A stretch of DNA of 41,359 bases from Chloroflexota bacterium (GCA_005889085.1 VBDS01000188.1:1-41359); one strand, 5' to 3'. Counted from the first letter of the stretch, positions 1 through 9,526 are shown. Numbers and translations are program-made. The notes: generated by a model from the sequence alone, not told the origin.

Positions 1-1
1 G

Positions 2-283
2 CTCAACAAGACCTTCGACGCCCAGGTCGATGGCATCGTCGCCGAGCGCGAGCACCTCGCGGGCAAGCCCGCGCCCGACACCTACCTCATGGCCGCGCGC
101 CTCCTGCAGGTAGAAGCCGGTCAAGCCGCCGTCTACGAGGACGCATTGGCCGGTGTCCAGGCCGGCCGGGCCGGTGGCTTTGGGCTCGTGGTGGGCATCG
201 ACCGCGCCGGCCAGGCCGACGCTCTGTACGCTCATGGCGCGGACATCGTGGTCAAAGACCTCGCCGAGTTGCTGACTGAATGA
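2..283 (+). CDS. beta-phosphoglucomutase / HAD-family hydrolase, C-terminal part (runs off left edge)
   Basis: Open frame from window start; motifs [28 protein letters not shown] typical of beta-PGM HAD enzymes; followed immediately by a GH65 gene. Confidence 0.85.
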   Translation, partial: LNKTFDAQVDGIVAEREHLAGKPAPDTYLMAARLLQVEAGQAAVYEDALAGVQAGRAGGFGLVVGIDRAGQADALYAHGADIVVKDLAELLTE

Positions 284-284
284 T

Positions 285-2786
285 GTGATCGAGCAAGACC
301 ACTTCACATGCGAGCCATGGACCGTCCGCGAGACACGGCTGGACCTCAACCGGCTCGGCCAGTCCGAGTCGATCTTCGCGCTCTCCAACGGACACATCGG
401 ATGGCGCGCCAACCTCGACGAAGGCGAGCCTCACGCCACCCCGGGCACATATCTGAACGCGGTCTTCGAGGAGGTGCCCCTCCCCTACGCCGAGGCCGCG
501 TACGGCTATCCCGAGGCGGGACAGACGCTGGTCAACGTAACCGACGGCAAGATCATCCGGCTGCTTGTCGAAGATGAGCCGTTCGATGTCCGCTACGGCA
601 AGCTCATCTCCCACCAGCGAGTGCTCGACCTCAAGTCCGGCCTCCTGACGCGCACCGCCGAATGGGAGTCGCCCGCGCACCGCACCGTCCGCGTGCGCTC
701 GACTCGTCTGGTGTCCCTGAGACACCGCGCGCTGGCGGCCGTGCTCTACGAGGTCGAGCCGATCGATGGGGAGGTCGAGCTGGTGATCCAATCGGAGCTG
801 GTCGCCAACGAGCCTGTCCCCGCCGCGGCCCGCGGAGACCCACGCGCGTCCGAGGTGATCGAAAGCCCGCTCACAGCTGAGCTGTCGGCAACGAGCGAGC
901 GCGGGGCGGTGCTGATCCACTCGACCAAGCGCAGCCGGCTCCGAGTCGCGACCGCGATGGAGCACGTCGTGCGGGGGCCGCGCGAGACCGAGGTCAAGAG
1001 CGAGAGCGAGGCAGACCACGCCCGCTTCACGGTTACGTCCAGGGTCAAGCCTGGCCAGCGGCTCAGGCTGGTGAAGTTCGTCGCGTACGGCTGGTCGAGC
1101 TTGCGGTCGGTGCCGGCTCTGCGCTCGCAGGTCGAAGGCGCGCTCGCCGAAGCGGTCGAGCACGGATGGAACGGCCTTGCGGCTGCCCAGCGCCGGTACC
1201 TGGACAGCTTCTGGTCGCGCTCGGATGTCGAGCTCGACGGTGACGACGAGGTCCAGCAGGGTATCCGCTTTGCGATGTTCCACGTCCTGCAGTCGGCCGC
1301 GCGCGCCGAGCAGCGCGCGATTCCCGCCAAGGGACTGACCGGACCGGGCTACGACGGCCACACCTTCTGGGATATGGAGACCTTCGTCCTGCCGGTCCTC
1401 ACCTACACGGCTCCCGAGTGTGTCGCGGACGCCCTGCGCTGGCGGCACTCGATCCTCGACCTCGCGCGCGCCCGCGCCCGGGACCTCGGCTTGAAAGGCG
1501 CCGCCTTTCCCTGGCGGACAATCCGCGGCGAGGAATGCTCGGGCTACTGGCCCGCATCGACGGCCGCGTTTCATGTCAACGCGGACATCGCCGACGCCGT
1601 CTTGCGCTATGTCAGCGCGACCGGCGACATGCGCTTCGAGCAGGGCTGCGGCGCCGAGCTGCTCATCGAAACAGCAAGGTTGTGGGCGTCGGTCGGCCAT
1701 CACGACCGCGGCGGAGAGTTTCGCATCGACGGGGTGACCGGGCCCGACGAGTACAGCGCGGTGGCCGACAACAACCTCTATACGAACCTGATGGCGCAGC
1801 GAAACCTCAACGCGGCCGCGGACGCAGCCGCGCGCAACAGGTCAGTCGCCAGGCGTTTGAAGGTCACCGCGGCGGAGGTCAAGGCCTGGAGGAAAGCTGC
1901 GGCAAAGGTCTACATCCCATACGAGCCGGCGCTGCGCATCCACAAGCAGGCGAGCCAGTTCACCGACCACGAGCTATGGGACTTCGCGCACACGAGGCCC
2001 GACCAGTACCCTCTGTTCCTCCACTTCCCTTACTTCGACCTCTACCGCAAGCAGGTGGTCAAGCAGGCCGACCTCGTCCTGGCGATGCACGTGCGAGGGG
2101 ACGCCTTCACCGCCGATGAGAAGGCGCGCAACTTTGCTTATTACGAGGCGATCACCGTTCGGGACTCATCGCTGTCGTCCTGCACGCAGGCCGTCATCGC
2201 GGCCGAGGTCGGCCACGTGCGTCTCGCGCACGACTACCTGGCCGAAGCGGCGTTGATGGACCTGGACGACCTCGAGCGCAACGTGCGCGATGGCGTGCAC
2301 ATGGGTTCGGCGGCGGGCGCCTGGATTGCCGCCGTCCAGGGTCTCGGCGGGATGCGACACCATGGTGATTCGCTAGGTTTCAGCCCGCGATTGCCGGCCG
2401 CGATTCGCAAGCTGACCTTCAGGGTCACTTTCCTCGGCAGGCTGCTCAAAGTGAGCGTCGACCACCGGCGCGTCATCTACACGCTCGTGCGCGGCCGGCC
2501 GCTGCGCTTCGACCACCACGGCCAGCCGGTCCGAGTCGGTCCCGGCCGCGCGGTGACGAGGCCGATCCCCCGCGTCACCGCACCGCCCGAACCCAAGCAG
2601 CCCGCCGGCCGCGAGCCGGCGCGCCGCGGTAAGTCGTCTACCGCTGGGGCCCCCGCGCCAAAGGCGCGGGAGGGCGCCCCGCGTCAGCTCCGGTCTACTT
2701 CAGCTCCGCCGTCGCGCCGGCTTCCTTCAGCCGGGCGACTGCCTTCTCGGCGTCGGCCTTCGCAACGTTCTCGAGCACCGGCTTAG
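285..2786 (+). CDS. glycoside hydrolase family 65 (kojibiose/trehalose/maltose phosphorylase-like)
   Basis: 833 aa ORF (GTG start); GH65 motifs [59 protein letters not shown]; coupled to beta-PGM; basic C-terminal tail overlaps rplL antisense. Confidence 0.9.
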   Translation: MIEQDHFTCEPWTVRETRLDLNRLGQSESIFALSNGHIGWRANLDEGEPHATPGTYLNAVFEEVPLPYAEAAYGYPEAGQTLVNVTDGKIIRLLVEDEPFDVRYGKLISHQRVLDLKSGLLTRTAEWESPAHRTVRVRSTRLVSLRHRALAAVLYEVEPIDGEVELVIQSELVANEPVPAAARGDPRASEVIESPLTAELSATSERGAVLIHSTKRSRLRVATAMEHVVRGPRETEVKSESEADHARFTVTSRVKPGQRLRLVKFVAYGWSSLRSVPALRSQVEGALAEAVEHGWNGLAAAQRRYLDSFWSRSDVELDGDDEVQQGIRFAMFHVLQSAARAEQRAIPAKGLTGPGYDGHTFWDMETFVLPVLTYTAPECVADALRWRHSILDLARARARDLGLKGAAFPWRTIRGEECSGYWPASTAAFHVNADIADAVLRYVSATGDMRFEQGCGAELLIETARLWASVGHHDRGGEFRIDGVTGPDEYSAVADNNLYTNLMAQRNLNAAADAAARNRSVARRLKVTAAEVKAWRKAAAKVYIPYEPALRIHKQASQFTDHELWDFAHTRPDQYPLFLHFPYFDLYRKQVVKQADLVLAMHVRGDAFTADEKARNFAYYEAITVRDSSLSSCTQAVIAAEVGHVRLAHDYLAEAALMDLDDLERNVRDGVHMGSAAGAWIAAVQGLGGMRHHGDSLGFSPRLPAAIRKLTFRVTFLGRLLKVSVDHRRVIYTLVRGRPLRFDHHGQPVRVGPGRAVTRPIPRVTAPPEPKQPAGREPARRGKSSTAGAPAPKAREGAPRQLRSTSAPPSRRLPSAGRLPSRRRPSQRSRAPA
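2646..2680. repeat. GC-rich hairpin (CCCGCGCC AAA GGCGCGGG) near the convergent GH65/rplL 3' ends
   Basis: 8-bp perfect stem with AAA loop, flanked by GGGGC/GCCCC arms; no U-tract. Confidence 0.55.
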
Positions 2787-3093
2787 GCGCCGCGTCGACA
2801 AGGTCCTTCGCCTCCTTCAGGCCGAGCTGGGTCAGCTCGCGGACCGCCTTGATCACATTGATCTTGCTGTCGCCGACCGCGGTTAGCGTGACGGTGAACT
2901 CCGTCTGCTCCTCTTCCGGTGCCGCCGCCTCGCCGCCCGCCGCGGGTCCGGCCACCGCGGCCACAGCCACCGGGGCCGCCGCCTTGATGCCGAACTCGTC
3001 CTCGATTGCCTTCACTGCCTCGACGACATCGAGGATGCTCCAGTCTTTGAGCGCCTCAACGAACTCTTTCGGGGTGATCTTCGTAGCCGCCAT
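2695..3093 (-). CDS. rplL: 50S ribosomal protein L7/L12
   Basis: 132 aa; [14 protein letters not shown] hinge and [47 protein letters not shown]. Confidence 0.97.
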   Translation of the reverse strand: MAATKITPKEFVEALKDWSILDVVEAVKAIEDEFGIKAAAPVAVAAVAGPAAGGEAAAPEEEQTEFTVTLTAVGDSKINVIKAVRELTQLGLKEAKDLVDAAPKPVLENVAKADAEKAVARLKEAGATAELK

Positions 3094-3627
3094 TTACGCC
3101 GCCTCCAGTTTTGTCTTGTACGCGTTCAGCACTCCGAGGAGCTGCTGATGCGGTGTTTGCATGATCGCGACCAGCTGACCGACGGGTGTTTGCAGGGTGC
3201 CCAGGAGCTGGGCGAGCAGGACTTCGCGAGACGGCAGATCGGCCAGCTGCTTGACCTGGTCCGGCGAGAAGACGCGGCCCTCGACGAGACCACCCTTGAC
3301 GTCCAGCTTCAGGCGGCTCGTGCGAACCCATTCGTTGATGAGCTTGGCCGGGGTTGCGAGGTCGTCGTATCCGAACGCGATCGCCACCGGACCCTCGAGC
3401 TCTTTCTGCAGCGCTGGCACACCGGCCGCTTCGGCCGCGCGCCGGGCCAACGTGTTCTTGACGACGCGGTACTCGACGTCGCCGGTGCGGAGCTTGCCGC
3501 GCAGATCCTGGATCTGGCCGACGGTCAGGCCGCGATAGTCGGTGAGGACCGCAACCTTGGCCTTCTTCAGCTTCTCCGTCAGCAGGTCGACCTGCTCGGC
3601 CTTCTGTTCTTTACGCGCTCTCGGCAA
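3094..3627 (-). CDS. rplJ: 50S ribosomal protein L10
   Basis: L10 motifs AVLTDYRGLTVGQIQDLRGKLR and VKNTLARRA; TTG start at 3627 preceded by GGGAGG SD (3637-3642); the ORF-track Met at 3687 would lie inside the leader. Confidence 0.93.
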   Translation of the reverse strand: MPRARKEQKAEQVDLLTEKLKKAKVAVLTDYRGLTVGQIQDLRGKLRTGDVEYRVVKNTLARRAAEAAGVPALQKELEGPVAIAFGYDDLATPAKLINEWVRTSRLKLDVKGGLVEGRVFSPDQVKQLADLPSREVLLAQLLGTLQTPVGQLVAIMQTPHQQLLGVLNAYKTKLEAA

Positions 3628-3756
3628 ATGAAAAATCCTCCCTGCCCACATCAAGGTTCCAAGGCAGGAAGGATCGATGTCCTTCACTTAAGAGTTGCCT
3701 CGGTAGGAAATTAAGCTCGCTCTCGCGAGCACCTACGGTCTAGGGCAGGCTGCAGA
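3628..3756 (-). promoter_or_regulatory. L10(L12)4-binding leader (L10 leader-type) upstream of rplJ
   Basis: Minus strand contains GACCGTAGGTG...CCTACCGAGGCAA, as in L10 leader RNAs, directly upstream of rplJL. Confidence 0.75.
3631..3672 (-). terminator. attenuator/SD-sequestering terminator in the rplJ leader
   Basis: Minus strand CCTTCCTGCC-16 nt loop-GGCAGGGAGG followed by ATTTTT; 10-bp stem with one U-G wobble; 3' arm contains the rplJ SD. Confidence 0.7.
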
Positions 3757-4296
3757 TTATACGCGGGACTTTTCCCAGTCCTCGCGCATGAGCTCGGTCA
3801 GGACCAGGTCCCGCCACTCGCCTTCGACGAACTGGTCGCGCTGCCAACGCCCTATCTCGTGGTATCCCGCGGCAGCCTGGGCACGAGCGCTGGCCACATT
3901 GCCATCGATGTACCCGGACTTGAGCTTGCGCAGCGGCAGGTGGGTGAAAGCAAACGTCGCGCGAATCTGCATGAGCTCGCGGGCCAGGCCTTTGCCCCAG
4001 ACCGCCTTATCTCCGATGATCGTGCCGGTCATTCCGGAGCCGTTCTTCCAGTCGATCTGAGCGATGGCGGTGGTGCCGACCGGTTGACCCTGAAACTCGA
4101 CCACCCACTGGATGGCGTTCGGGTCTTTGGCGAGGTTCTCGAGGAAAGTGTTCTCCTCTCCGATGGACGGCGGATTGCGCCGCATGATGAAGCGGGTCAC
4201 CTCGAGGTCTTCGAACCAGGTGATCATTACGGCGGCGTCCTCAGGCTTTGGCGGACGCAACCTGACGAGCTTGCCCTCGATGACCGGCCCGTACAT
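3757..4296 (-). CDS. GNAT family N-acetyltransferase (RimJ/RimL-like)
   Basis: 179 aa; VIEGKLVRLRPPKPEDA start, IIGDKAVWGKGLARELMQIRATFAFTHLPLRKLKSGYIDGNVASARAQAAAGYHEIGRWQ acetyl-CoA binding pattern. Confidence 0.88.
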   Translation of the reverse strand: MYGPVIEGKLVRLRPPKPEDAAVMITWFEDLEVTRFIMRRNPPSIGEENTFLENLAKDPNAIQWVVEFQGQPVGTTAIAQIDWKNGSGMTGTIIGDKAVWGKGLARELMQIRATFAFTHLPLRKLKSGYIDGNVASARAQAAAGYHEIGRWQRDQFVEGEWRDLVLTELMREDWEKSRV

Positions 4297-4308
4297 GGCC
4301 GGAAAAGA

Positions 4309-5040
4309 CTAGCCCGCGACGGAGAGCTTGGCGGCTTCCCTCACGTCGACCGGGACCGACGGACCCTGCGTCGACACCAGGTAGAAGCTCCGCAGGTACT
4401 GGCCCTTGGAAGTCGCCGGCTTGTTACGGATGAGCGCGTCGACGAGGGTCGTGAGGTTCTGGTGCAGCTGCTTCTCATCGAACGAGACCTTGCCGATGGG
4501 CACATGGATGATCCCGAACTTGTCCGTCCGGAACTCGACCTTGCCGCCCTTCGCCTCGGTCACCGCTCGCGCGACGTCGTTGGTCACCGTGCCCGACTTC
4601 GGGTTCGGCATCAAGCCCCGCGGGCCGAGGACCTTGCCGAGCGGTCCGACTTTCGACATGATGTCCGGCGTCGCGATCGCGGCGTCGAAATCGGTCCAAC
4701 CCTCGGAGACCTTCTTGACGAGGTCATCGCCGCCGACGACGTCGGCGCCGGCGTCCTGCGCCTCGCGGGCTTTATCGCCGACGGCGAAGACAGCGACGCG
4801 CACCTTCTTGCCGGTGCCGTTCGGCAGCACGACCGATCCGCGCACCATCTGCTCCGCGTGCCGCGGGTCGACGCCGAGCCGGATGTGCGCCTCGACCGTC
4901 GCATCGAACTTCGAGATCGACGTCTCGCGGACCATCTGGCAGGCTCTCTCCGGGTCCAGGCCCCCATCGCCGTTGCTCGACAGCGCGGCTTCGACTTTCT
5001 TGGCCGCCTCGATGTACTTCTTGCCTCGTTTCTTGGGCAC
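4309..5040 (-). CDS. rplA: 50S ribosomal protein L1
   Basis: 243 aa; [46 protein letters not shown]. Confidence 0.97.
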   Translation of the reverse strand: MPKKRGKKYIEAAKKVEAALSSNGDGGLDPERACQMVRETSISKFDATVEAHIRLGVDPRHAEQMVRGSVVLPNGTGKKVRVAVFAVGDKAREAQDAGADVVGGDDLVKKVSEGWTDFDAAIATPDIMSKVGPLGKVLGPRGLMPNPKSGTVTNDVARAVTEAKGGKVEFRTDKFGIIHVPIGKVSFDEKQLHQNLTTLVDALIRNKPATSKGQYLRSFYLVSTQGPSVPVDVREAAKLSVAG

Positions 5041-5468
5041 TACTCGATTACCTCTAGACCCATCGATCGCGCGGTGCCCTCGATCATCTTCATCGCGGCC
5101 TCGGTGTCGTACGCGTTGAGGTCCTTGCCTTTCGCGTCCACGATCTGCCGCACCTGCTGGCGCGTCACGCGTCCGATCTTCTCGCGGTTGGGCTTGGCCG
5201 AGCCCTTCTCGACTCCGGCCGCCCGCTTCAGCAGCTGAACCGCCGGCGGCGTCTTGAGCACGAACGAGAAGCTGCGGTCCTCGAAGATCGTGATCAGGGC
5301 GGGCACGACGTCACCGGCCTGCTGAGCGGTGCGCTCGTTGTAGGCCTTGGTGAATTCCATGATGTTGATGCCGTGCGGGCCAAGCGCGGTGCCGACAGGC
5401 GGCGCGGGCGTTGCCCTGCCGGCCTGCAGCTCGAGCTTGAGCACGGCGCGAACCTTTTTCTTACCCAT
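5040..5468 (-). CDS. rplK: 50S ribosomal protein L11
   Basis: 142 aa; [36 protein letters not shown]. Confidence 0.97.
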   Translation of the reverse strand: MGKKKVRAVLKLELQAGRATPAPPVGTALGPHGINIMEFTKAYNERTAQQAGDVVPALITIFEDRSFSFVLKTPPAVQLLKRAAGVEKGSAKPNREKIGRVTRQQVRQIVDAKGKDLNAYDTEAAMKMIEGTARSMGLEVIE

Positions 5469-5487
5469 TACCTATCTGTATGTCCGA

Positions 5488-6048
5488 CTAGTGGACTTTC
5501 TCGACCTGCAGAAGGTCGAGCTCGACCGGCGTCTCTCGGCCGAACATGTTGACCAGCACTTTCAGCTTGCCCTTCTCCGGGTTGATCTCGTCGACCTTGC
5601 CGTGGAAGTCGGTGAACGGCCCGTCCACGACGCGCACGGACTCGCCCACCTGGAACTCGACGCGGATCTTCGGGGCTTCCTGCTTCATCTGCTTCTGGAT
5701 CGCCCGCACCTCTTTTTCCTGGAGAGGCACCGGGCTGTTCGCCGAGCCGACAAAGCTCGTCACGCCCGGCGTGTTGCGGACGACGAACCACGACTCGTTC
5801 GACATCTTCATCCGGACCAGGATGTAGCCCGGGAAGATCCGCTTCTGGACGTGGCGGCGCTTGCCGTCTTTGATCTCGATCTCGTCCTCCATCGGGACGA
5901 GCACCTGGAGGATCTTGTCCTGCATGTCCATCGACTCGATCCTCTTCTCGAGGTTCTTCTTGACCTTCTCCTCATGTCCGGAGTAGGCATGGACGACGTA
6001 CCACTGGGCCTCGTCCTCAGGCGTGGTTTGGGTCCGCTCTACAGCCAT
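5488..6048 (-). CDS. nusG: transcription termination/antitermination protein NusG
   Basis: 186 aa; [31 protein letters not shown] motif at C-terminus. Confidence 0.97.
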   Translation of the reverse strand: MAVERTQTTPEDEAQWYVVHAYSGHEEKVKKNLEKRIESMDMQDKILQVLVPMEDEIEIKDGKRRHVQKRIFPGYILVRMKMSNESWFVVRNTPGVTSFVGSANSPVPLQEKEVRAIQKQMKQEAPKIRVEFQVGESVRVVDGPFTDFHGKVDEINPEKGKLKVLVNMFGRETPVELDLLQVEKVH

Positions 6049-6287
6049 CAGTGGATCCCGTTGTTGTAGAGGGTGCGCTTGGCGATCTCGCCGAGCAGGT
6101 AGTCGGTGCCGCCGATGAAGATGCCGAGGATGATCACGGTGAAGATCACCACCAGCGTGTAGCGGTACAGCTCGCCGCCGGTCGGCCAGACGACCTTGCG
6201 CAGCTCGTCATAGACGTCGCGCAGGAACTGGGCGATGCCAGGCTGCTGGGCTCTCGGCTCTTCGCGCTTTCGTGCTGTGACTGCCAT
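6048..6287 (-). CDS. secE: preprotein translocase subunit SecE
   Basis: 79 aa; FLRDVYDELRKVVWPTGGELYRYTLVVI plus a single TM segment. Confidence 0.95.
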   Translation of the reverse strand: MAVTARKREEPRAQQPGIAQFLRDVYDELRKVVWPTGGELYRYTLVVIFTVIILGIFIGGTDYLLGEIAKRTLYNNGIH

Positions 6288-6294
6288 TTCTCGG

Positions 6295-6444
6295 TTACTT
6301 CGTCTCCCTGTGGAGTGTGTGCTTGTGGTCCCACCTGCAGTACTTGCTGAGCTCGATCCGGTCGGGATCGTTCTTCTTGTTCTTCACGGTGGTGTAGTTC
6401 CGCCTTTTGCAGACGGTGCAGGCGAGGGTGATGATCTCTTCCAT
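6295..6444 (-). CDS. rpmG: 50S ribosomal protein L33
   Basis: Hand translation [49 protein letters not shown] (49 aa); absent from the supplied ORF track because of length. Confidence 0.95.
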   Translation of the reverse strand: MEEIITLACTVCKRRNYTTVKNKKNDPDRIELSKYCRWDHKHTLHRETK

Positions 6445-6472
6445 GCTTGTCTCTTTGGGTTGGGGGAGAAAG

Positions 6473-6495
6473 AAAAAAGCCTAGGTTTCCTAGGC
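6473..6495 (-). terminator. intrinsic terminator between the TetR gene and rpmG
   Basis: Minus strand GCCTAGG AAA CCTAGGC TTTTTT; perfect 7-bp stem, triloop and U6. Confidence 0.85.
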
Positions 6496-6571
6496 GCTGT
6501 CAATAGTAGCAGAGGAATTCGCCCGCCCTCAGCCTGGGCGACGTTTTGGTGCGTCATCTTCCCGGCGTCCC

Positions 6572-7216
6572 TTACGGAAGCAAGGTTCTGACCAGGGTGT
6601 CAGCCAGCCAGGCGACGTAGCGCTCCCGGGACCAGCCGCGATCCGTCCTCAGCAGCCGGTTGACCTCGGGCCCGGCCAGCGTCCACACGATCGCGGCCGC
6701 CTCCTCCTCGCCGATGCCCGGTCGGAACGGTCCCTTCGCCGCCAGCCACGAGACGAACCGCCGCATGTTGTCGTAGCGAAGGCCATGCATGCGAGCCCGG
6801 AAGGCGGCGATCTCGGGGTCGACCGCGGCCGCGCTGCGGATGATGTCGTCGACCGGAACTGCGCGCTCCTGGATCTGTGCGACGTCGGCGGCAAAGGTGG
6901 CGATCTGCTTCTTCTGGTTGGTCTCAGCACGAACCTTCTGCGGCCCCGCCCGATCCAGCAGGGCGACCGGCGCATCATCTCCGCCGACCCGGACATCGAG
7001 GAGCTTGTGCAGCAGCCCCGCCTTGGTGCCGAAGGTCGCGTAGACCGTGTCGGTCGCCACGCCCGCCTCGGATGCGATGTTCTCCATCGTGGTGGCGCCG
7101 TAGCCCCGTTGGGTGAACAGGCGCTGCGCCGTATCGAGGATGCGCGCCCGCGTCTGGCTCGCTTGCTGCTGTCGCAATGTCGAGGTGTATTGGCGCTTTG
7201 CCTTGACTGGTGGCAT
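6572..7216 (-). CDS. TetR family transcriptional regulator
   Basis: 214 aa; N-terminal HTH RARILDTAQRLFTQRGYGATTMENIASEAGVATDTVYATFGTKAGLL. Confidence 0.93.
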   Translation of the reverse strand: MPPVKAKRQYTSTLRQQQASQTRARILDTAQRLFTQRGYGATTMENIASEAGVATDTVYATFGTKAGLLHKLLDVRVGGDDAPVALLDRAGPQKVRAETNQKKQIATFAADVAQIQERAVPVDDIIRSAAAVDPEIAAFRARMHGLRYDNMRRFVSWLAAKGPFRPGIGEEEAAAIVWTLAGPEVNRLLRTDRGWSRERYVAWLADTLVRTLLP

Positions 7217-7284
7217 GTATTCAGTCTAGACTCTCGGTATTGATCCTAGGCTATCTCGGTTTAATTTAGGAGATTCGCACAGCG
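7217..7284. promoter_or_regulatory. divergent intergenic region with candidate TetR operator
   Basis: Palindromes AGTCTAGACT and CCTAGG in 68 bp between the divergent TetR and SnoaL-like genes. Confidence 0.4.
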
Positions 7285-7725
7285 ATGGCAAAGCACGACA
7301 ACGAGCAGCTCTATCGACGGCTCATCGACGAGGTATTCAACCAGGGACGGATGGAGGTGGCGGATGAGCTCGTCGCGCCACATGCGGTCGAGCACCAGCG
7401 AGGAGGAATGGGCGACGGCATAGACGGGCCCAAGCGGACCGCAGCGATCCTTCGCTCCGCCTTCCCAGACTTCTCCCTCACCATCCAGGATCTGGTTGTC
7501 GACGGCGACAAGGTGTGGGCCCGCCAGCGCGGCGGCGGGACCAACCTTGGATCCTTCTTCGGGCATCCTCCGACCGGGAAAACCGCGTACATCGAGGTCT
7601 TCGACGTGGTGCGGTTCGAGGACGGGCTGATGGTCGAGCACTGGGGCGTGCCCGACCAGCTGGGGATGCTCGCGGCCCTTGGGCTGGTAGTGCTTCCCGG
7701 TCGACCGGCACCTGCGACCGTCTGA
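7285..7725 (+). CDS. SnoaL-like / ester cyclase family protein
   Basis: 146 aa NTF2-like fold pattern: YRRLIDEVFNQGRMEVADELVAPHAVEHQ, DFSLTIQDLVVDGDKVWARQRGGGTN, VEHWGVPDQLGML. Confidence 0.85.
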   Translation: MAKHDNEQLYRRLIDEVFNQGRMEVADELVAPHAVEHQRGGMGDGIDGPKRTAAILRSAFPDFSLTIQDLVVDGDKVWARQRGGGTNLGSFFGHPPTGKTAYIEVFDVVRFEDGLMVEHWGVPDQLGMLAALGLVVLPGRPAPATV

Positions 7726-7731
7726 CCTGAC

Positions 7732-7756
7732 GGCCCGGTCCTTCATGGACCGGGCC
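7732..7756. terminator. hairpin after the SnoaL-like gene
   Basis: GGCCCGGTCC-TTCAT-GGACCGGGCC, perfect 10-bp stem, no clear U-tract. Confidence 0.5.
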
Positions 7757-7770
7757 ATATCATTCGATCG

Positions 7771-8859
7771 ATGCCGACACCTACCATCGCCGTGCTGCAC
7801 GGCGACCAGACCGGCGAGGAGCTGCTCCGCGAGGCGCTCCGGTTCCTTGACCCGTCTGTTCTCGGCTTCAACGTCGAGACCCGCGACTTCGACCTCTCCC
7901 TCGCAGAGCGGCGCCGATCGCGCAACCAGGTCGTGCTCGACGCCGCCGACGCGCTGCGAGAGCTCGGGTACGGGATCAAGGCGGCCACGATCACGCCCGA
8001 GGGCTCCGGCGACGTCGGCAGCCCCAACGCAATCCTGCGCAAGCAGATCGACGGGCGGATCATCGTCCGCACCGGCCGGCGCATCCCGGGCGTACGTCCA
8101 CTCGCCGGCGTCCACTCGCCCATCTCGGTGATCCGGATGGCCGTCGACGACGCCTACGGCGCGAGGGAATGGCGCGAAGGCCACGACCTCGACGAGTGGG
8201 CTTTCCGGACCGAGAAGATCAGCCGCCGTACCTGCCGGATCGTGGCCGACTTCGCCTTCCGCCACGCCGAGCGGATCGAGGCGAAGGTGTTCGGCGGCCC
8301 CAAGTTCACAGTCAGCCCTGTGTACGAGGGCATGTTCAAAGAGGAGCTCGACGCCGCGGCGGCCCGGCATCCGGCGGTCCGGTACGAACCGCAGCTGATC
8401 GACGCCACGTATGCCCTGCTGCTGGCCACCACCGGCGAGGCGCTGGTCATCCCCGCCCTCAACCGCGACGGCGACACGCTGTCCGACCTGGTGATGCAGA
8501 TGTTCGGCACCATCGCCGGGGCTGAGTCGACCCTGCTCGCCTTCGACGATGCCGGCGCAGTGGCCGTTGCGATGACCGAGGCACCACACGGCACGGCGCC
8601 GGCGCTGGAGGGCAAGAACGTCGCCAACCCGATGGCGATGATCATGGCCGTGGCCTCACTCCTCGGTTACATGACAGGCGACCCGGCGCACCGGGCCTCG
8701 CGGGCGATCTACGAAGCAGCGCTGGAGGCCGTCTCCGACGGGGTGCGGACCGCCGACCTTGGTGGCCAGGCCTCGACTACCGACTTCACGGCAGAGGTCG
8801 TCCGCCGGGTCAAAACCAAAGTAGACGTCTGGAGCGCGCTGGCCGATATAGAGAGATAG
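7771..8859 (+). CDS. isocitrate/isopropylmalate dehydrogenase family protein
   Basis: 362 aa; IAVLHGDQTGEELL start, NRDGDTLSDLVMQMFGTIAGAEST, EAPHGTAPALEGKNVANPMAMIMA. Confidence 0.85.
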   Translation: MPTPTIAVLHGDQTGEELLREALRFLDPSVLGFNVETRDFDLSLAERRRSRNQVVLDAADALRELGYGIKAATITPEGSGDVGSPNAILRKQIDGRIIVRTGRRIPGVRPLAGVHSPISVIRMAVDDAYGAREWREGHDLDEWAFRTEKISRRTCRIVADFAFRHAERIEAKVFGGPKFTVSPVYEGMFKEELDAAAARHPAVRYEPQLIDATYALLLATTGEALVIPALNRDGDTLSDLVMQMFGTIAGAESTLLAFDDAGAVAVAMTEAPHGTAPALEGKNVANPMAMIMAVASLLGYMTGDPAHRASRAIYEAALEAVSDGVRTADLGGQASTTDFTAEVVRRVKTKVDVWSALADIER

Positions 8860-8862
8860 AAA

Positions 8863-8920
8863 AGTGTCTTCCCCGCTCGCGGGGAGCCGCGCCCTCCGGG
8901 CACGGAGGGGGATGGGGAGA
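8863..8920 (+). repeat. dispersed double-hairpin palindromic repeat, copy 1 (intergenic)
   Basis: cttccccgctcgcggggagccgcgccctccgggcacggagggggatgggg; same architecture as copies at 30633, 34484 and 38093. Confidence 0.8.
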
Positions 8921-8932
8921 ATTGAGCTAGCT

Positions 8933-9505
8933 ATGCGATACCTGGCGCTAGGCGATTCGTACACCATTGGCACGGGCGCCTCCGACCAATCGCACAGCTG
9001 GCCGTCGATCATCGCTTCGCGCATCGGCGCTGAGCTGACGAACCCAGCCGTCAACGGCTACACAACACTCGATTTGATCCGCGATGAGCTGTCCTATCTC
9101 GAGCGGATCAGGCCGGACGTCGTGTCGATCCTCATCGGCGTCAACGACCTCGTCCAGGGCCGGACCCCCGTCGAGTACCGAGAATCGCTCTCACGCATAT
9201 ACGACGAGGTGGCCGCGGTGGATCCGCGGCCGAGGATCGCAGCGATCTCGATCCCGACCTGGTCGTACGTCCCCGCCGCGACCGACTTCGGCGGCAGGGA
9301 GTACGTGGAAAGGCAGACGTCCGTGTTCAACGCGATCGCGGAGATCGAGGCAACATCTCGCAACTTCACATGGGTGGACATCAGCGAGGCGAGCACCTCG
9401 GGTATCGGCAGTGAGGGCTGGATCGCGTCGGACGACCTGCACCCCGGCGACGCGCAATATGCGGCGTGGGCAGAAATGATCTGGTCGGCGCTCAAGTCCT
9501 GGTAG
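8933..9505 (+). CDS. SGNH/GDSL hydrolase family protein
   Basis: YLALGDSYTIGTGAS (block I), SILIGVNDLVQG (block III), DDLHPGDAQYAAWA (block V); the ORF-track start at 8864 lies in the repeat, ATG 8933 preferred. Confidence 0.9.
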   Translation: MRYLALGDSYTIGTGASDQSHSWPSIIASRIGAELTNPAVNGYTTLDLIRDELSYLERIRPDVVSILIGVNDLVQGRTPVEYRESLSRIYDEVAAVDPRPRIAAISIPTWSYVPAATDFGGREYVERQTSVFNAIAEIEATSRNFTWVDISEASTSGIGSEGWIASDDLHPGDAQYAAWAEMIWSALKSW

Positions 9506-9526
9506 TCCAATTACTCACCAAAGCCC

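Noticed and set aside
252-1703. 483-aa minus-strand ORF
   Set aside because: Antisense shadow of GH65; composition is Arg/Asp/Gly-rich low complexity with no recognisable domain.
3859-5238. 459-aa plus-strand ORF
   Set aside because: Antisense to the GNAT, rplA and rplK genes.
7261-8589. 442-aa minus-strand ORF
   Set aside because: Antisense to SnoaL-like and IDH-like genes, which have clear family motifs.
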